In this document: positions 47,822-57,543 of the stretch, one piece after another
Position numbering within the stretch: position 1 is the stretch's first letter
Layout of the letters: every line of letters starts with the position of its first letter
From: Adiantum capillus-veneris
Lineage: Eukaryota > Streptophyta > Polypodiopsida > Polypodiales > Pteridaceae
DNA length: 64,000 nucleotides
Direction of reading: 5' to 3'
NCBI GenBank assembly: GCA_014529385.2
Contig: CM043949.1
Coordinates: forward strand, 147,663,850-147,727,849
The notes under the pieces: model-generated
Seen by the model: only the letters and a program-made list of their open reading frames with translations
Databases searched by the model: none
Told to the model about the DNA's origin: nothing
Position numbers and translations under genes: made by a program

Positions 47822-49779
47822 CTCCTTTCATAGTGCAACATACAATTCCACTGATTAGCATTGGTAAACCATTCCAACAAAGACCCTACCCAATGAATCC
47901 TAAGTATGCAAATATTATCCAAAAAGAACTTGAAAATCTTATCAAATGTGGATTCATATACTCTATTGAGCACTCAAAATGGGTGTCTCCAATCGTTATT
48001 TTGCCAAAAAAGAATGGAAAACTCAAAGTGTGAGTGGATCTCAAGAAGGTTAATACAGTCACTTGGAGAGATCACTATCCATTGCCATATTGAGAACATT
48101 TTCTTGAACGAGTTGCAAGAAAGGAAGATTATATCTTTTTAGATGGGTACTCTGGTTACAATGAAATAACAATTGTGTTAGAGGACCAAGCTAAAATCAC
48201 TTTTATGATTGAATTCGGAGTGTTCGTATTTTGTGTTATGGATTTTGGCCTAACCAATGCCTCTGCTACATTCCAACGATGACTAAAAGTCATTGATTTT
48301 AGGGAATATTTAAGGGATTTTTGTGAAGCTTTTTTAGATGACCTTTGTGTTTATTCTTTGTGGAAAGAACATCTATCATCTTTACGAAAAGTGTTTGAAA
48401 GGTGCAGATTGTATTGCATCTCATTAAACCCTTTTAAATTCCAATTTTGGGTTAGACATGGAGTCGTTTTAGGATATATAATTTCCAAGGATGGGATCTC
48501 CACAGATGAAAGAAAATTTAAAACCATTTCCAATTTGCCACCACCTCCAAACTATAAAGGAGTTCAAAGGGTTCATGGACATGTTGGTTATTATCCCGAC
48601 GGTTTATTTTAAACTTTATCGAGATAGCCCACCCAATTGTACAAGCTTCTTATTGAGATTCACTAGACCGTGGAGTGTGACCCTGTTTATGAATTATTAA
48701 AAAGAGCCTTGACAAGTGCCCCAATTCTACAAGTGCCCAATCGGAATGTAATTTTTCATGTGCATATTGATGTATCGAACTTTGCTATTGGTGAATATAA
48801 ATTGGACTACCCCATTAGCTTTGCAAGTCGCCAACTGAATGATGGTAAGAGGAACTACACAAATACAGAGCGGGAAGGTTTAGCTATGATTTATGCAGTA
48901 AAGAATATTTTGCTATTACCTTCTTGTCAAAAAGTTTGTTTTTTATAAGGATCATCAAGCGTTGTCGTATCTAGTAAACAAACCATGTTCCACAGGAAGA
49001 GTTACACGATGGTTATTAATTATTCTTAAGTTTTATTTTACCATCATGGTGGTGAGATCCGGTAAAAGGATTGTCATGGTTGATCACTTGTCTCACGTAC
49101 CCAATGGTGAAGCCCCCACTGGAATAGATGATGAATTACCTAATACTTCCCTATTCCTAGTCAAGACCATTCCTAAATGGAGTGAGAATATTGTAAAATT
49201 TTTAGTTAATGGTTTTCCACTCCAGGAGCTTCATAAGGATATAGCTTAAAAGCTAGTAAAGAAATGTGAACCTTATTCTCTAGTTGCAGGTACTCTCTAC
49301 AAGCTAGGGAAGGATGATATTCTTAGACGATATGCTTGTGAGGGTGAGTATTTGTATATACATCAAGAATCACACATGGGCATATTCGGAGGACATTTTT
49401 CAAGAGAACTAACTGCTAGGAAGGTGTTGCAATCAGGCTATTGGTGGCCCACCTTATTCAAAGATGCATCAATTTTTTCAAAAGGATGTGATGAATGCCA
49501 ACGTAACAAGACCACACAATGAAAGGATTGGATGCCCTTACATCCTATTAGAGTGATAAATCCATTTGAAAAATGGGGTTTAGACTTTGTAGGCCCAATT
49601 AGTCTGGTAGCCCATAACACACAATCCCGATATACTATTGTTGTGACTGACTATGGGACAAAGTGGGAAAAAGCTAAGATAGAACACAAGACTGATACAA
49701 GGTCAAATACTAGGTTTCTCTTTGAGAATATTATTATTCAATTTGGTTGTCCCTTTGAAATTGTGAGTGATAATGGCAC
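47822..49779 (+). pseudogene. pol: Old Gypsy pol: RT, RNase H, start of integrase
   Basis: Reading frames with stops encode RT from PLISIGKPFQQRPYPMNPKY through FIYSIEHSKWVSPIVILPKK, DFGLTNASATFQR and the catalytic box FLDDLCVYS, then KFKTISNLPPPP. RNase H follows (HVHIDVSNFAIG...ISFASRQLNDGKRNYTNTE). Next come the integrase HHCC domain (HMGIFGGHFSRELTARKVLQ...CDECQR) and the start of the DDE core (PFEKWGLDFVGP...VTDYGTKWEKA...EIVSDNGT). It breaks off at 49,779, inside the second catalytic segment, because a younger element inserted there, and resumes at 55,779. No gag or upstream protease is visible before RT. Confidence 0.85.
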
Positions 49780-49913
49780 TGATGGGGGCTTTTCACAAGC
49801 CAAGCTCCCATACCCCTCTTCTCTCGTCCCCACCCCATGAAAACCCCCTCTTAGGGAGGGAGTGATAAAAGGCATTGGAAAAAAGTAAGAAAAAAATAAA
49901 GTATGATTATGTA
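49780..49913 (+). mobile_element. Truncated 5' LTR of the Tat-like element
   Basis: Starts TGATGGGGGCTTTTCAC and matches 54,882-55,012 until GTATGATTATGTA. It then jumps directly into mid-gag (TATGAGTCCAAATTTG), so ~760 bp of LTR, the primer site and the N-terminal part of gag are deleted. Confidence 0.88.
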
Positions 49914-51087
49914 GTATGAGTCCAAATTTGTGGATTTGTGGGAACGGTGGGTTGAGTCACTGGCAAGGGGGGAAGCCGCACCCGATTTTCTAAAAAAAGA
50001 TCGGTTCACGCATGGCTTATGGTCGCTTCTCAAGGAGAAGGTGAAATGTAGATTCCCGACTACGTACGAGTTAGCCGTTGAGATTGCTCGCCTTAAGGAC
50101 AAGAAGCTGCGAATGAAAGCCAAAGAAACCGAGTCAACAGAAGCAGGAACATCGCGTCGACCAGCAACTACGACAACCACCATACCACCACCACCGGCTC
50201 TTGGGGTAAGAGATGACCAACAAGATATGTTGGCCCATATTACTGACCAACTGCAAAATTTGTCTGTCCACTTAATACAGCAAGGGAGTCAAGAAAGAGA
50301 TCAAGACCCTGGAAGAGCACGACGACCAAACAGGGAGTATCATTGCTACAACTGCGGAGAAGACGGTCACGGTATGTACTACTGTCCCAAACCACGACAA
50401 AACTATAATAGAGGAGGTAGGAGGAACGAATTGTCACCCCCTAGAGAAATAACACCCCCACCCCGAGCACCACCCCCACCAACACAAATTCTTCGTCCAC
50501 CCCAGACACCACTACAAGCATCCATCCCACCTCTTCCACCAGCCCCACCACCTGATCGCCCTGTAAATATCATAAGGCTAGAAGAGAAAGGAAAAGCCGT
50601 AGTAGTGGATCCACCCAGAGCAAAGGAGAGGGACAAGGGTAAGGAGAAGGTAACCTTTTTAGAACCACTTGAATCCATGACTGTGAAAAGAGTTAGGAGG
50701 GAGAAAGCTACACAATCAGATGATGAGAGAAGCATGAGAGGAGAAACTAGCAAGAGGCCATCCAGGCCACGACGGAAATTGGGCATCACCGACTTCCAGC
50801 TAGGGAAAAGTTCTAAGCCCTATGATCTAACATTGGATGTGACAGAGCAAGGACCAAAGATTACATGGCCACAGCTGATACATCTTGTACCTAAAGTAAG
50901 GCGACAATGGTCTAAAATGGTAAGTACAAGACGCTCCAAAACAAAGGTAGCCGGAGCAATTTCGGGATGCAACATGGATGACATCCTTCCAATTGTCGAC
51001 GTAAACATAAAAGGAAAGAGGGTTGGAAACACCTACATTAATGGAGGTGCACAAATCTGTGTAATGAGCGAAGCTATGATGCTTTGA
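49914..51087 (+). pseudogene. gag: gag (C-terminal part) and start of protease, Tat-like element
   Basis: The frame enters mid-gag at YESKFVDLWERWVESLARGE, equivalent to residues ~100 onward of the related gag at 60,838. It continues through FLKKDRFTHGLW, a linker, the zinc knuckle CYNCGEDGHGMYYC (C-x2-C-x4-H-x4-C) and a long Pro-rich stretch (PPPRAPPPPTQILRPP). A basic region with ITWPQLIHLVPKVRRQWSKM then leads into the protease. The protease active-site block reads TYINGGAQICVMSE, with Asn where Asp is expected. The frame stops at TGA 51,085-51,087, at a codon that is Arg in the related copy. The first in-frame codon is not a true start, because the 5' part is deleted. Confidence 0.85.
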
Positions 51088-51897
51088 TTAGGGCTCGAGG
51101 TTGACAGGCCTTCTCCATGCAAGGCAAAGATGGCAAACAACGCAAAAGTAAAGTGTGTGGGTGTGGTAAGTGCCGTGAAAATAAAAGCTTTCAACACTGA
51201 GGTAGAGGTAGATGTTTTTGTAATGCCTACTAAGGGGGAGGGCTATCCACTAATTTTGGGAAGGCCATGGTTGATGGCCATGAAGGAAAAACAGGACTGG
51301 GGTACTGGCCTTCTACGCATGACCGGTAAGAAAGGGGAGACAATCTACTACGACATGAGGATTGGCAAGCAGAAGCAAATGAATCTGGAAACATCGGCAG
51401 ATGAAACCACTAGCGAATCTTCCAGTTTTGAGGAGGAGACCACATCCACTGACGAAAGTGACAGTTCCATTGATGTGATGGGTATCATTATGAAGGATCC
51501 ACAAAGGGTAAGCACAACTGGTGATCCATCACCAAAAGGGAAACCCAATGAAGAGGAGAGAAAATCACCTGGCCTAGGAGGAAGTAGGTTGAAGGGTATG
51601 TTGTCTACGGAATTAACACTTGAGGAGAAAGATAGTTTTTTGCCAATGTTGATGGGATTTCCTAACCTGTTCATTGAAAACTATGAAAGAATCACAGGCA
51701 TTACAGTGGTGGAACATCATATTAAGCTGAAGGAAGGGGTAAAACCAGTTGTGCAAAAGCTACAACGACTGGGGGTCATACAAGAAAAGACACTCTTGGC
51801 CAAGGTAAGGAAACTGCTGGAGGCGGGATTCATCTATCTTGTAGAAAACTCAGAATGGGTGTCACCCGTAGTGGTGACGCCTAAAAAAGAATGGTAA
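51088..51897 (+). pseudogene. pol: Protease C-terminus and RT N-terminus, Tat-like element
   Basis: Continues the protease (VDVFVMPTKGEGYPLILGRP, then WLMAMKEKQDWGTG), then a Ser/Thr/Glu-rich linker (DETTSESSSFEEETTST). A conserved block before RT follows (LTLEEKDSFLPMLMGFPNLF). RT begins at HHIKLKEGVKPVVQKLQRL and FIYLVENSEWVSPVVVTPKK. The frame ends at TAA because of one extra A in the run at 51,883-51,888. With one A fewer the next codons read NGKWRVCVDYKPLN, the normal continuation. Confidence 0.85.
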
Positions 51898-53107
51898 GTG
51901 GAGGGTCTGTGTTGACTACAAACCACTAAATGCAGCTACAAAGAGAGACCACTTTCCTCTCCCTTTCTTGGATGAAATTCTGAATGAAGTAGCGGGTCTT
52001 GAATGCTATACCGTCTATGATGGTTATTCAGGATACTTTCAAATACACATAGCCTTGGAAGATCAGCTAAAAACCACTTTTATCACGCCATGGGGTTGTT
52101 TTGCATACAGGGTTATGCCATTCGGTCTCACAAATGCACCTGCCACATTCCAAAGATATGTCACATATGTTTTTCAACCGTTCTTTGGAACATCCATAAG
52201 AGTGTTCATTGATGATTTTTGTACATATAGCTCCCGTATTTCACATTTAGAAAAGGTAACTGAAGGTTTGGCCAGGTTTCAGAGCCTAGGTGGGAAATTA
52301 AATGTGGATAAATGTCACATTGGGGAGAGTAAAGTCATTCTACTAGGCCATGAAATTTCAGCAAGAGGTATAACGGCCGACCCAAGTAAGGTGTCCGCAC
52401 TCATAGCCCTACCTTCACCAACGACCGCACGTCAACTGGTCTCTTTTCTACAGAAGGTGAGGTACTTAAGTAGATTCATACATCTACTATCACAACTTGT
52501 TCTACCACTGCAACAACTCACTCAAACATCAACTTTCACTTGGGACGAGGAAAGCGAACATCATTACAACAAGGTAAAGGAGGTCTTAGCCACTCTGCCA
52601 ACTATCTCACCACCTAAGTGGGATGAAAAATTCTATGTCACCTCAAGTGTTGGTGATGACTCATTGGGGGCTGTGCTACTCCAAAAGGATACGACGACAT
52701 CTTTCATGAGGCCAATCTACTTCTCTAGTCGAATGATGACAGCAGGAGAGAAAGGTTTCACCCATGTGGAACACTTAGTCCTAGCTCTTAGATTTGCAAC
52801 TACAAAGTTTAGGTCATATTTGCTGCCTAAGCAATTTGTGATTCTAACCACGGATGAAATATTTCCCTATGCTGTACAACACATGGATGTGTCAGCTAGA
52901 ATTACTAAATGGCTAGTTCGTCTGCAAGAGTTTGACTACACGGTACAGGTAGAAAGCACGACAAGGGCAAGTTTGGGGGGACTCATGACCTACCAAGTCT
53001 TTGAAAGGAAGGAGAAGCAATCTAAGGGAGGAGAAGTCCGATTACCTCCAGTACCACCGATGGTAGAAGGAGCATACTCTCTCTACTTTGATGGAGCCTA
53101 CAAGTGA
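51898..53107 (+). pseudogene. pol: RT core, Gypsy RNase H and start of second RNase H
   Basis: After the frameshift: VCVDYKPLNAATKRDHFPLP, GYSGYFQI, MPFGLTNAPATFQR, the catalytic FIDDFCTYSSR, and KCHIGESKVILLGHEIS form the RT. RNase H follows (YVTSSVGDDSLGAVLLQKD...IYFSSRMMTAGEKGFTHVE). Its first catalytic Asp position is Ser, in line with the known decay of this domain in Tat elements that carry a second one. After a linker the second RNase H begins (AYSLYFDGAYK) and is stopped by TGA at 53,105-53,107. The related wording suggests an original CGA (Arg). Confidence 0.88.
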
Positions 53108-54193
53108 GCGTCTGACAAAGCAGCTGCAGGCATAGTGGTCTTTGATGACAAAGGGAAAAAGGTATTTTCGTTGGGCCAACTGTTAGATTCACATTTTAAC
53201 AATGAGGCTGAGTATGCAGCACTAACCAAGGGTCTACAATGGTGTGTCTCGCAAGGTGTACAACGCCTTAATGTATTTGGGGATGCTCTACTTCTAGTAA
53301 GGCAAGTAAATGGAGCATGGAAATGCAAGAATCCTAGTTTAAGGATTCACTTAAGTGGTGTAAAAACCTTGTTGGGTAAGTTTGAAGAAGTTCAAATACA
53401 CCATATCCCAAGGGCTCAAAACCAAGAAGTAGATGCCCTAGCAAGTGAAAGACTACAGGAAGTGGTGGTTGGAGCAATAAAGCTAAAGCTCCCTCTATTT
53501 CAAGGTAGTGATGCCTTGCCTTACATCATGCAGTTTTTGGAAACAGGAAAATGCCCATCAGATTTAACAAAGGGACAGAAGCAATGGCTGACGCGGAAGG
53601 CCACAAGGTATCAACTCATCAATGATGGTTTGTACTGTAAGGGTAAGGACCAAATACTTAGGAAGGTCCCTCTCTCTCAGGAAATCACGGGAGTAATTGC
53701 TAGTTGTCACGACGGGGTTTGTGGTGGTCACTTTTCCCTAGACATAACAAGTAGGAAAATCTTGCAGGCAGGCTTCATATGGCCTAGCCTCAACCCTGAT
53801 GTACACCACTGGTGCAAAACGTGTAAGTTGTGTCAAAAGGCCGGCACTAGGTCACTTATGCCTGAACCACAGACACCTATTCTCTCATATGGCCCATTTG
53901 AAAAATGGGGTATTGATGCCATTGGGCCATTACCTAGGGCAACCTCAGGAAAATTCTACATTATCATGGGGGTCGACTACATGACTAGATGGGCAGAGGC
54001 TACAGCCACCACTAGAATCACAGCGGTAGAGGTAGCTAAATTTATCTACGAGCACATATGCTATAGGTTTGGCACACCTTTAAAGATCATCTCTGATAGA
54101 GGGCCAGGTTTCAGAGCAGACTTGGTAGGAGAATTAATGCAGAAAACTGGGCATTACAAGGAGGCACTCTTCACCATATTACCCTCAATGTAA
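53108..54193 (+). pseudogene. pol: Second (archaeal-type) RNase H and integrase N-terminal and core domains
   Basis: Completes the extra RNase H: AAGIVVFDDKGKKVFS, NNEAEYAALTKGLQWC (Glu), LNVFGDALLLVRQVNG (Asp) and IHHIPRAQNQEVDALA (Asp). Together with the Asp of YFDGA this gives the D-E-D-D set. The integrase HHCC domain follows (SCHDGVCGGHFSLDITSRKI...WCKTCKLCQKA). The catalytic core follows (FEKWGIDAIGPLP, MGVDYMTRWAEA, IISDRGPGFRADLVGEL). An extra A in the run at 54,143-54,146 shifts the frame before the third catalytic residue (E in YYPQCNGLVEKVNG), so this frame ends at 54,193. Confidence 0.88.
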
Positions 54194-54853
54194 TGGCCTA
54201 GTTGAAAAGGTAAATGGAATGGTTTCTAAAATTATTACCAAGCAGGTAAACAATCATCCTGGAGACTGGGATAAGTATCTACTACCAGCTTTATGGGCCT
54301 ACAGAACTTCATTTCGTACATCCTTGGGATTCACGCCGTATCATCTAGTATTTGGTAAGGAAGCAATCTTGCCCATTGAAGTGCAACTACAAAGTCTCAA
54401 ATTAATGGCAAGCCAACTTCAACAGCCCAACATGCATTTGAGAGATCACATCATCAACTTGGAAAGACTGCAGGTGGACAGAGAAGAAGCAATAAATTAT
54501 TATGCAGCACAAGCAGAGCATAGACGGCTTAGCTTTAACGAGCATCTCCGGAAAAAAGAATTGAAGAAAGGAATGTTGGTGCTCCGCTACAACAATCGCT
54601 TCGACACGCGCAAGGATAAGAAACTCCTACTCCGATGGGAAGGTCCTTTCATCGTCAGGAAAAGTATGCCAATGGAAGCTACCAGCTTATGGAGGCTGAT
54701 GGAAAACTTCATAAAACCAGGGTAAATGGTTGGCGAATTAAACCTTATTTTCTTCGATTTGACCAGGCTCCACCAATTGACATTCCAGATGAGGACACAC
54801 CATCAGCCTCCACCTCCGACGATAATGATCAAACAGATGATCTAGAGACATGA
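54194..54853 (+). pseudogene. pol: Integrase C-terminal region, Tat-like element
   Basis: Resumes in another frame with NGLVEKVNGMVSKIITKQVN, ALWAYRTSFRTSLGFTPYHL and VFGKEAILPIEVQLQ, all standard Gypsy integrase. It then has a coiled, charged stretch and a basic DNA-binding end (RYNNRFDTRKDKKLLLRWEG, PFIVRKS). A further shift near 54,665 leads to the last ~60 codons, which end at the TGA at 54,851-54,853, just before the polypurine tract. Confidence 0.85.
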
Positions 54854-54863
54854 ATGCCTCTAG

Positions 54864-54881
54864 CCAAAAGGGGAGGGCTAA
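54864..54881 (+). promoter_or_regulatory. Polypurine tract, Tat-like element
   Basis: CCAAAAGGGGAGGGCTAA lies directly upstream of the 3' LTR start TGATGGGGGC. It primes plus-strand cDNA synthesis in intact relatives. Confidence 0.85.
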
Positions 54882-55525
54882 TGATGGGGGCTTTTCACAA
54901 GCCAAGCTCCCATACCCCTCTTCTCTCGTCCCCACCCCATGAAAACCCCCTCTTAGGGAGGGAGTGATAAAAGGCATTGGAAAAAGTAAGAAAAAAAAAA
55001 GTATGATTATGTAAATATGTAAGAAAGGTAAAATAGGCCACCTCAGGCCTCCTTTTTCTTCACTGTTGCCCCACCGTGTGTCCCTTTTCCTCTCCTCCAC
55101 TCAAAAGGTCAACCCCCTCTCTCTTCCCCTTGTTCTTTCTCCTTTCTCTCTCCCCTCAAGCTACCCCACCTCTCACCAATAATGCACCCTAACTCACATG
55201 CAACTTACCCTATCTTCCAAAATAGTATACCCCACCCCCTCTTTCTCTCTGCGAGTCTTCGCCATCAACTCCCACCTATCCGCCATGTGCTCTACCACTC
55301 TCTCCCTTCTCATTCCCCTACCCTATGCTCCCCATTTCATCGCCTTATTCTCTAAATAAAGCTTGAGGTTTTGTGAGTATGTTTTCTTGCAATGTTTTTC
55401 CCATGTGAGGTGTGCGGAATCGCCACCTAATCTTGTGTTTGGAGTGAGCTTGTGTATGTGTGAAGGGTGTGCGGATTCGCCATCCTTTTGTGGTGCCTAA
55501 GTACTAAGCCGCTATACCCCCTCCC

Positions 55526-55561
<36 letters not shown>

Positions 55562-55774
55562 TTGATCTCATTCCCTTTCCCTCTTCATCATTACTCCCAA
55601 GCATCCATCTCTCTTGGATGAAAACTTTGTTATGGTGGTGTGTTGTTTGCGTCCTAGCCGCCGAAGCTAGGTGGTGCCCCCTGTTTGCTTTACCATGACA
55701 GGCTCGAGGCGTGCCATTCGGTCCACGGTGTTTTAGAGTCCGTCGGGGGTTCGGGGTTCGCTTTGCTCCCGTCA
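54882..55774 (+). mobile_element. 3' LTR, Tat-like element
   Basis: 893 bp from TGATGGGGGC to CTCCCGTCA, bounded by the polypurine tract and the target duplication GCAC. It contains AATAAAGC (about 55,355) as a poly(A) signal candidate and a (CT)n run at 55,527-55,558. A TGGTGCCCCC motif lies at 55,672. Confidence 0.9.
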
Positions 55775-55778
55775 GCAC

Positions 55779-56200
55779 TCATTTTATAAATGAAGTGATA
55801 AAGGAACTCACGACGTTTGGATGGTAGACCTTTACTTGAGCATTTATATATCCTTGAGAGGTTAGATGAAGGGAGGAAATTGGTTGTGCAAAATGCACTT
55901 GTGGAAAGGATAGGCAAAAGAAACGGTTTGATCATCATTTAACGAAGAAGGATATCAAGATTGGGGATAAAGTTCTTATGTATGGAGTTCATAATGAGAA
56001 GAAAAAGTTGAAATATGCGAGAGAAGGACCATATAGAGTATCCAAAATCACCCCACAAGGTACCATTCGTGTGGAAACTCTTGATGGAGTGGAAACCATT
56101 GGATTACTCAATGGGAATAAATTCAAAAGATACTATGATCCTCTAGGCCAAGAGGAGTTAGGTGCCATTCATAAAAAGAAGGCAACCAAGACATAAGCAG
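55779..56200 (+). pseudogene. pol: Old Gypsy integrase, continuation after the nested insertion
   Basis: Directly after the target duplication the frame resumes HFINEVIKELTTFGW, which continues the EIVSDNGT interrupted at 49,779. A deletion of the middle of the core follows. From about 55,925 the C-terminal domain is readable: HHLTKKDIKIGDKVLMYGV, then LKYAREGPYRVSKITPQGTI and VETLDGVETIGLLNGNKFKR, the GPY/F module of Gypsy integrases. It ends near 56,196. Confidence 0.85.
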
Positions 56201-57530
56201 AATTAAAAAAGATACAAGCTCAAGTTGAGGCTCAAAAGTGACAACAACATATTAGGCAACAATGAGAGGCCAAACTTGGCGTTACACATGTATTTCAAGT
56301 TGAATCCAAGGACTACTTGGTAGATTTTGACCCACCTCTACAATATCCCATTGAGTTGAATAGCACCTACAAAAAAGCGCTATATAACGCTTTATTGGAC
56401 ACATGAGCTAAACATAATCTGTTATCCTATGGAGTGTGGTGTTAGTTAGGAAAGTCCTCTTTATTCAAGAGTACCATCCAAGTAAGGGTATGAACAAGAA
56501 GAGAACTATTGTCTTTGGAATCTTACACACTCTTGTCAAATATGAAAATGTGGTCGTGGCCCAAAGCTTTCTGGTCATGCCTACGGGTGCTATGGAGGGA
56601 AACATAAACCTTGGATGTAAGTGGATGTCTACAACCAAGTGTACTATCGATTGGGGAACTGGGAGTATCACGACACAGAAACAAACTCTCAATTTTTCCA
56701 CTCAAGAAATAGACCCTAAGTTATCGCCTCCTGAGGGAACATAGACTAGAACATTTCATATCCAAGAGGTTGAAACATCTCTTCCTATAGCACAACCTTC
56801 TAGAGCTTCAACTTCCGTGGCTAAAACAAAGAATGAGGCATCGAAGACTCAACATGATTTGTCAAGGGCAACATACAAATGGGTCCCTAAATCTTCATTA
56901 ATAACCACTTTTGATGCTCAATCTGGTTCAAAATAGAAGACTCGTAATAAGAGACGCCCCACTCGCCCCAAGAAATGTAATGAAATGTTATGTTGGATTT
57001 TTAAGTGACTATTAGAATCCCAAGGATACTATGATAGAAATGATAAAATATGGGTGCCTAAATGTAATTGTGTCTTGACTTGTTACCTACAGATCCATGT
57101 GAGTCAAATCTTGTAACTATGGAGCCGATCGAAGATTGAGGAAATGGAAAGATAACAAAATACGACACACTTGCTCCAAGGCTAGTTTGGGTACCAAAGC
57201 AAGAACAATTTGTATCGCTTAGCTCTGAAATAGGAAAGTCAAATGAAGCTTCATGTAGTTCATCCACAAAAATACAAGCTTCTGCACAACCTTCACCTAC
57301 CACTATAAATATCCAAAAAAACAAGAAAGAAGTGGCACCTCCCATTGTAAGTTCACCACCTAAAGAAACATTACAAGTAATATCATGGGAGAGTACCTTA
57401 CCACCCTTGCAACTTGATGAAGTGCATAGGGTGGCAGAAACCTATTGGTCAAATTCTTCACCCATTACAACTTGGAACAAGTGGTTTCAAGGGATGATGA
57501 CATCTTTCCAAAAGATACGATCTACCCAAG
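56201..57530 (+). pseudogene. Region downstream of INT with a retropepsin-like domain and WVPK repeats
   Basis: After the integrase the plus strand encodes a helical, Gln/Lys-rich stretch (AELKKIQAQVEAQK). A block resembling an aspartic protease follows. YNALLDT-AKHNLLSYGVW has TGA where the Gly of DTGA is expected (56,404-56,406). It is followed in another frame by VVAQSFLVMPTGAMEGNINL and GCKWMSTTKCTIDWGTGSI, which parallel the VMPTKGEGYPLILGRPWL...DWGTG end of the other Gypsy proteases here. Then WVPK appears three times (about 56,880, 57,050 and 57,187) and a last frame runs 57,332-57,610. Protease normally precedes RT, so this position is unusual. It may instead be part of a second, rearranged element. 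Confidence 0.6.
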
Positions 57531-57543
57531 GAAGGGGGGGGAA
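57531..57543 (+). promoter_or_regulatory. Polypurine tract of the old Gypsy
   Basis: GAAGGGGGGGGAA is followed immediately by TGTTGGTGACATCC, a TG-start LTR. Confidence 0.75.

Larger units (their letters stand above)
49780..55774 (+). mobile_element. Tat-like Ty3/Gypsy element nested in the old Gypsy
   Basis: Inserted in the old integrase gene with a 4-bp duplication GCAC (49,776-49,779 and 55,775-55,778). The remaining 5' LTR is only its first ~134 bp. The 3' LTR is complete (893 bp). Order inside: partial gag, protease, RT, RNase H, a second archaeal-type RNase H, integrase. The second RNase H places it near the Tat lineage. The shared 134 bp of LTR differ only in A-run lengths, so the insertion is young, yet the coding region has two TGA stops and two A-run frameshifts. 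Confidence 0.9.

Noticed and set aside
55512-55778. Minus-strand frame at the end of the Tat-like 3' LTR
   Set aside because: It lies in LTR sequence and a CT microsatellite and is antisense to the element.
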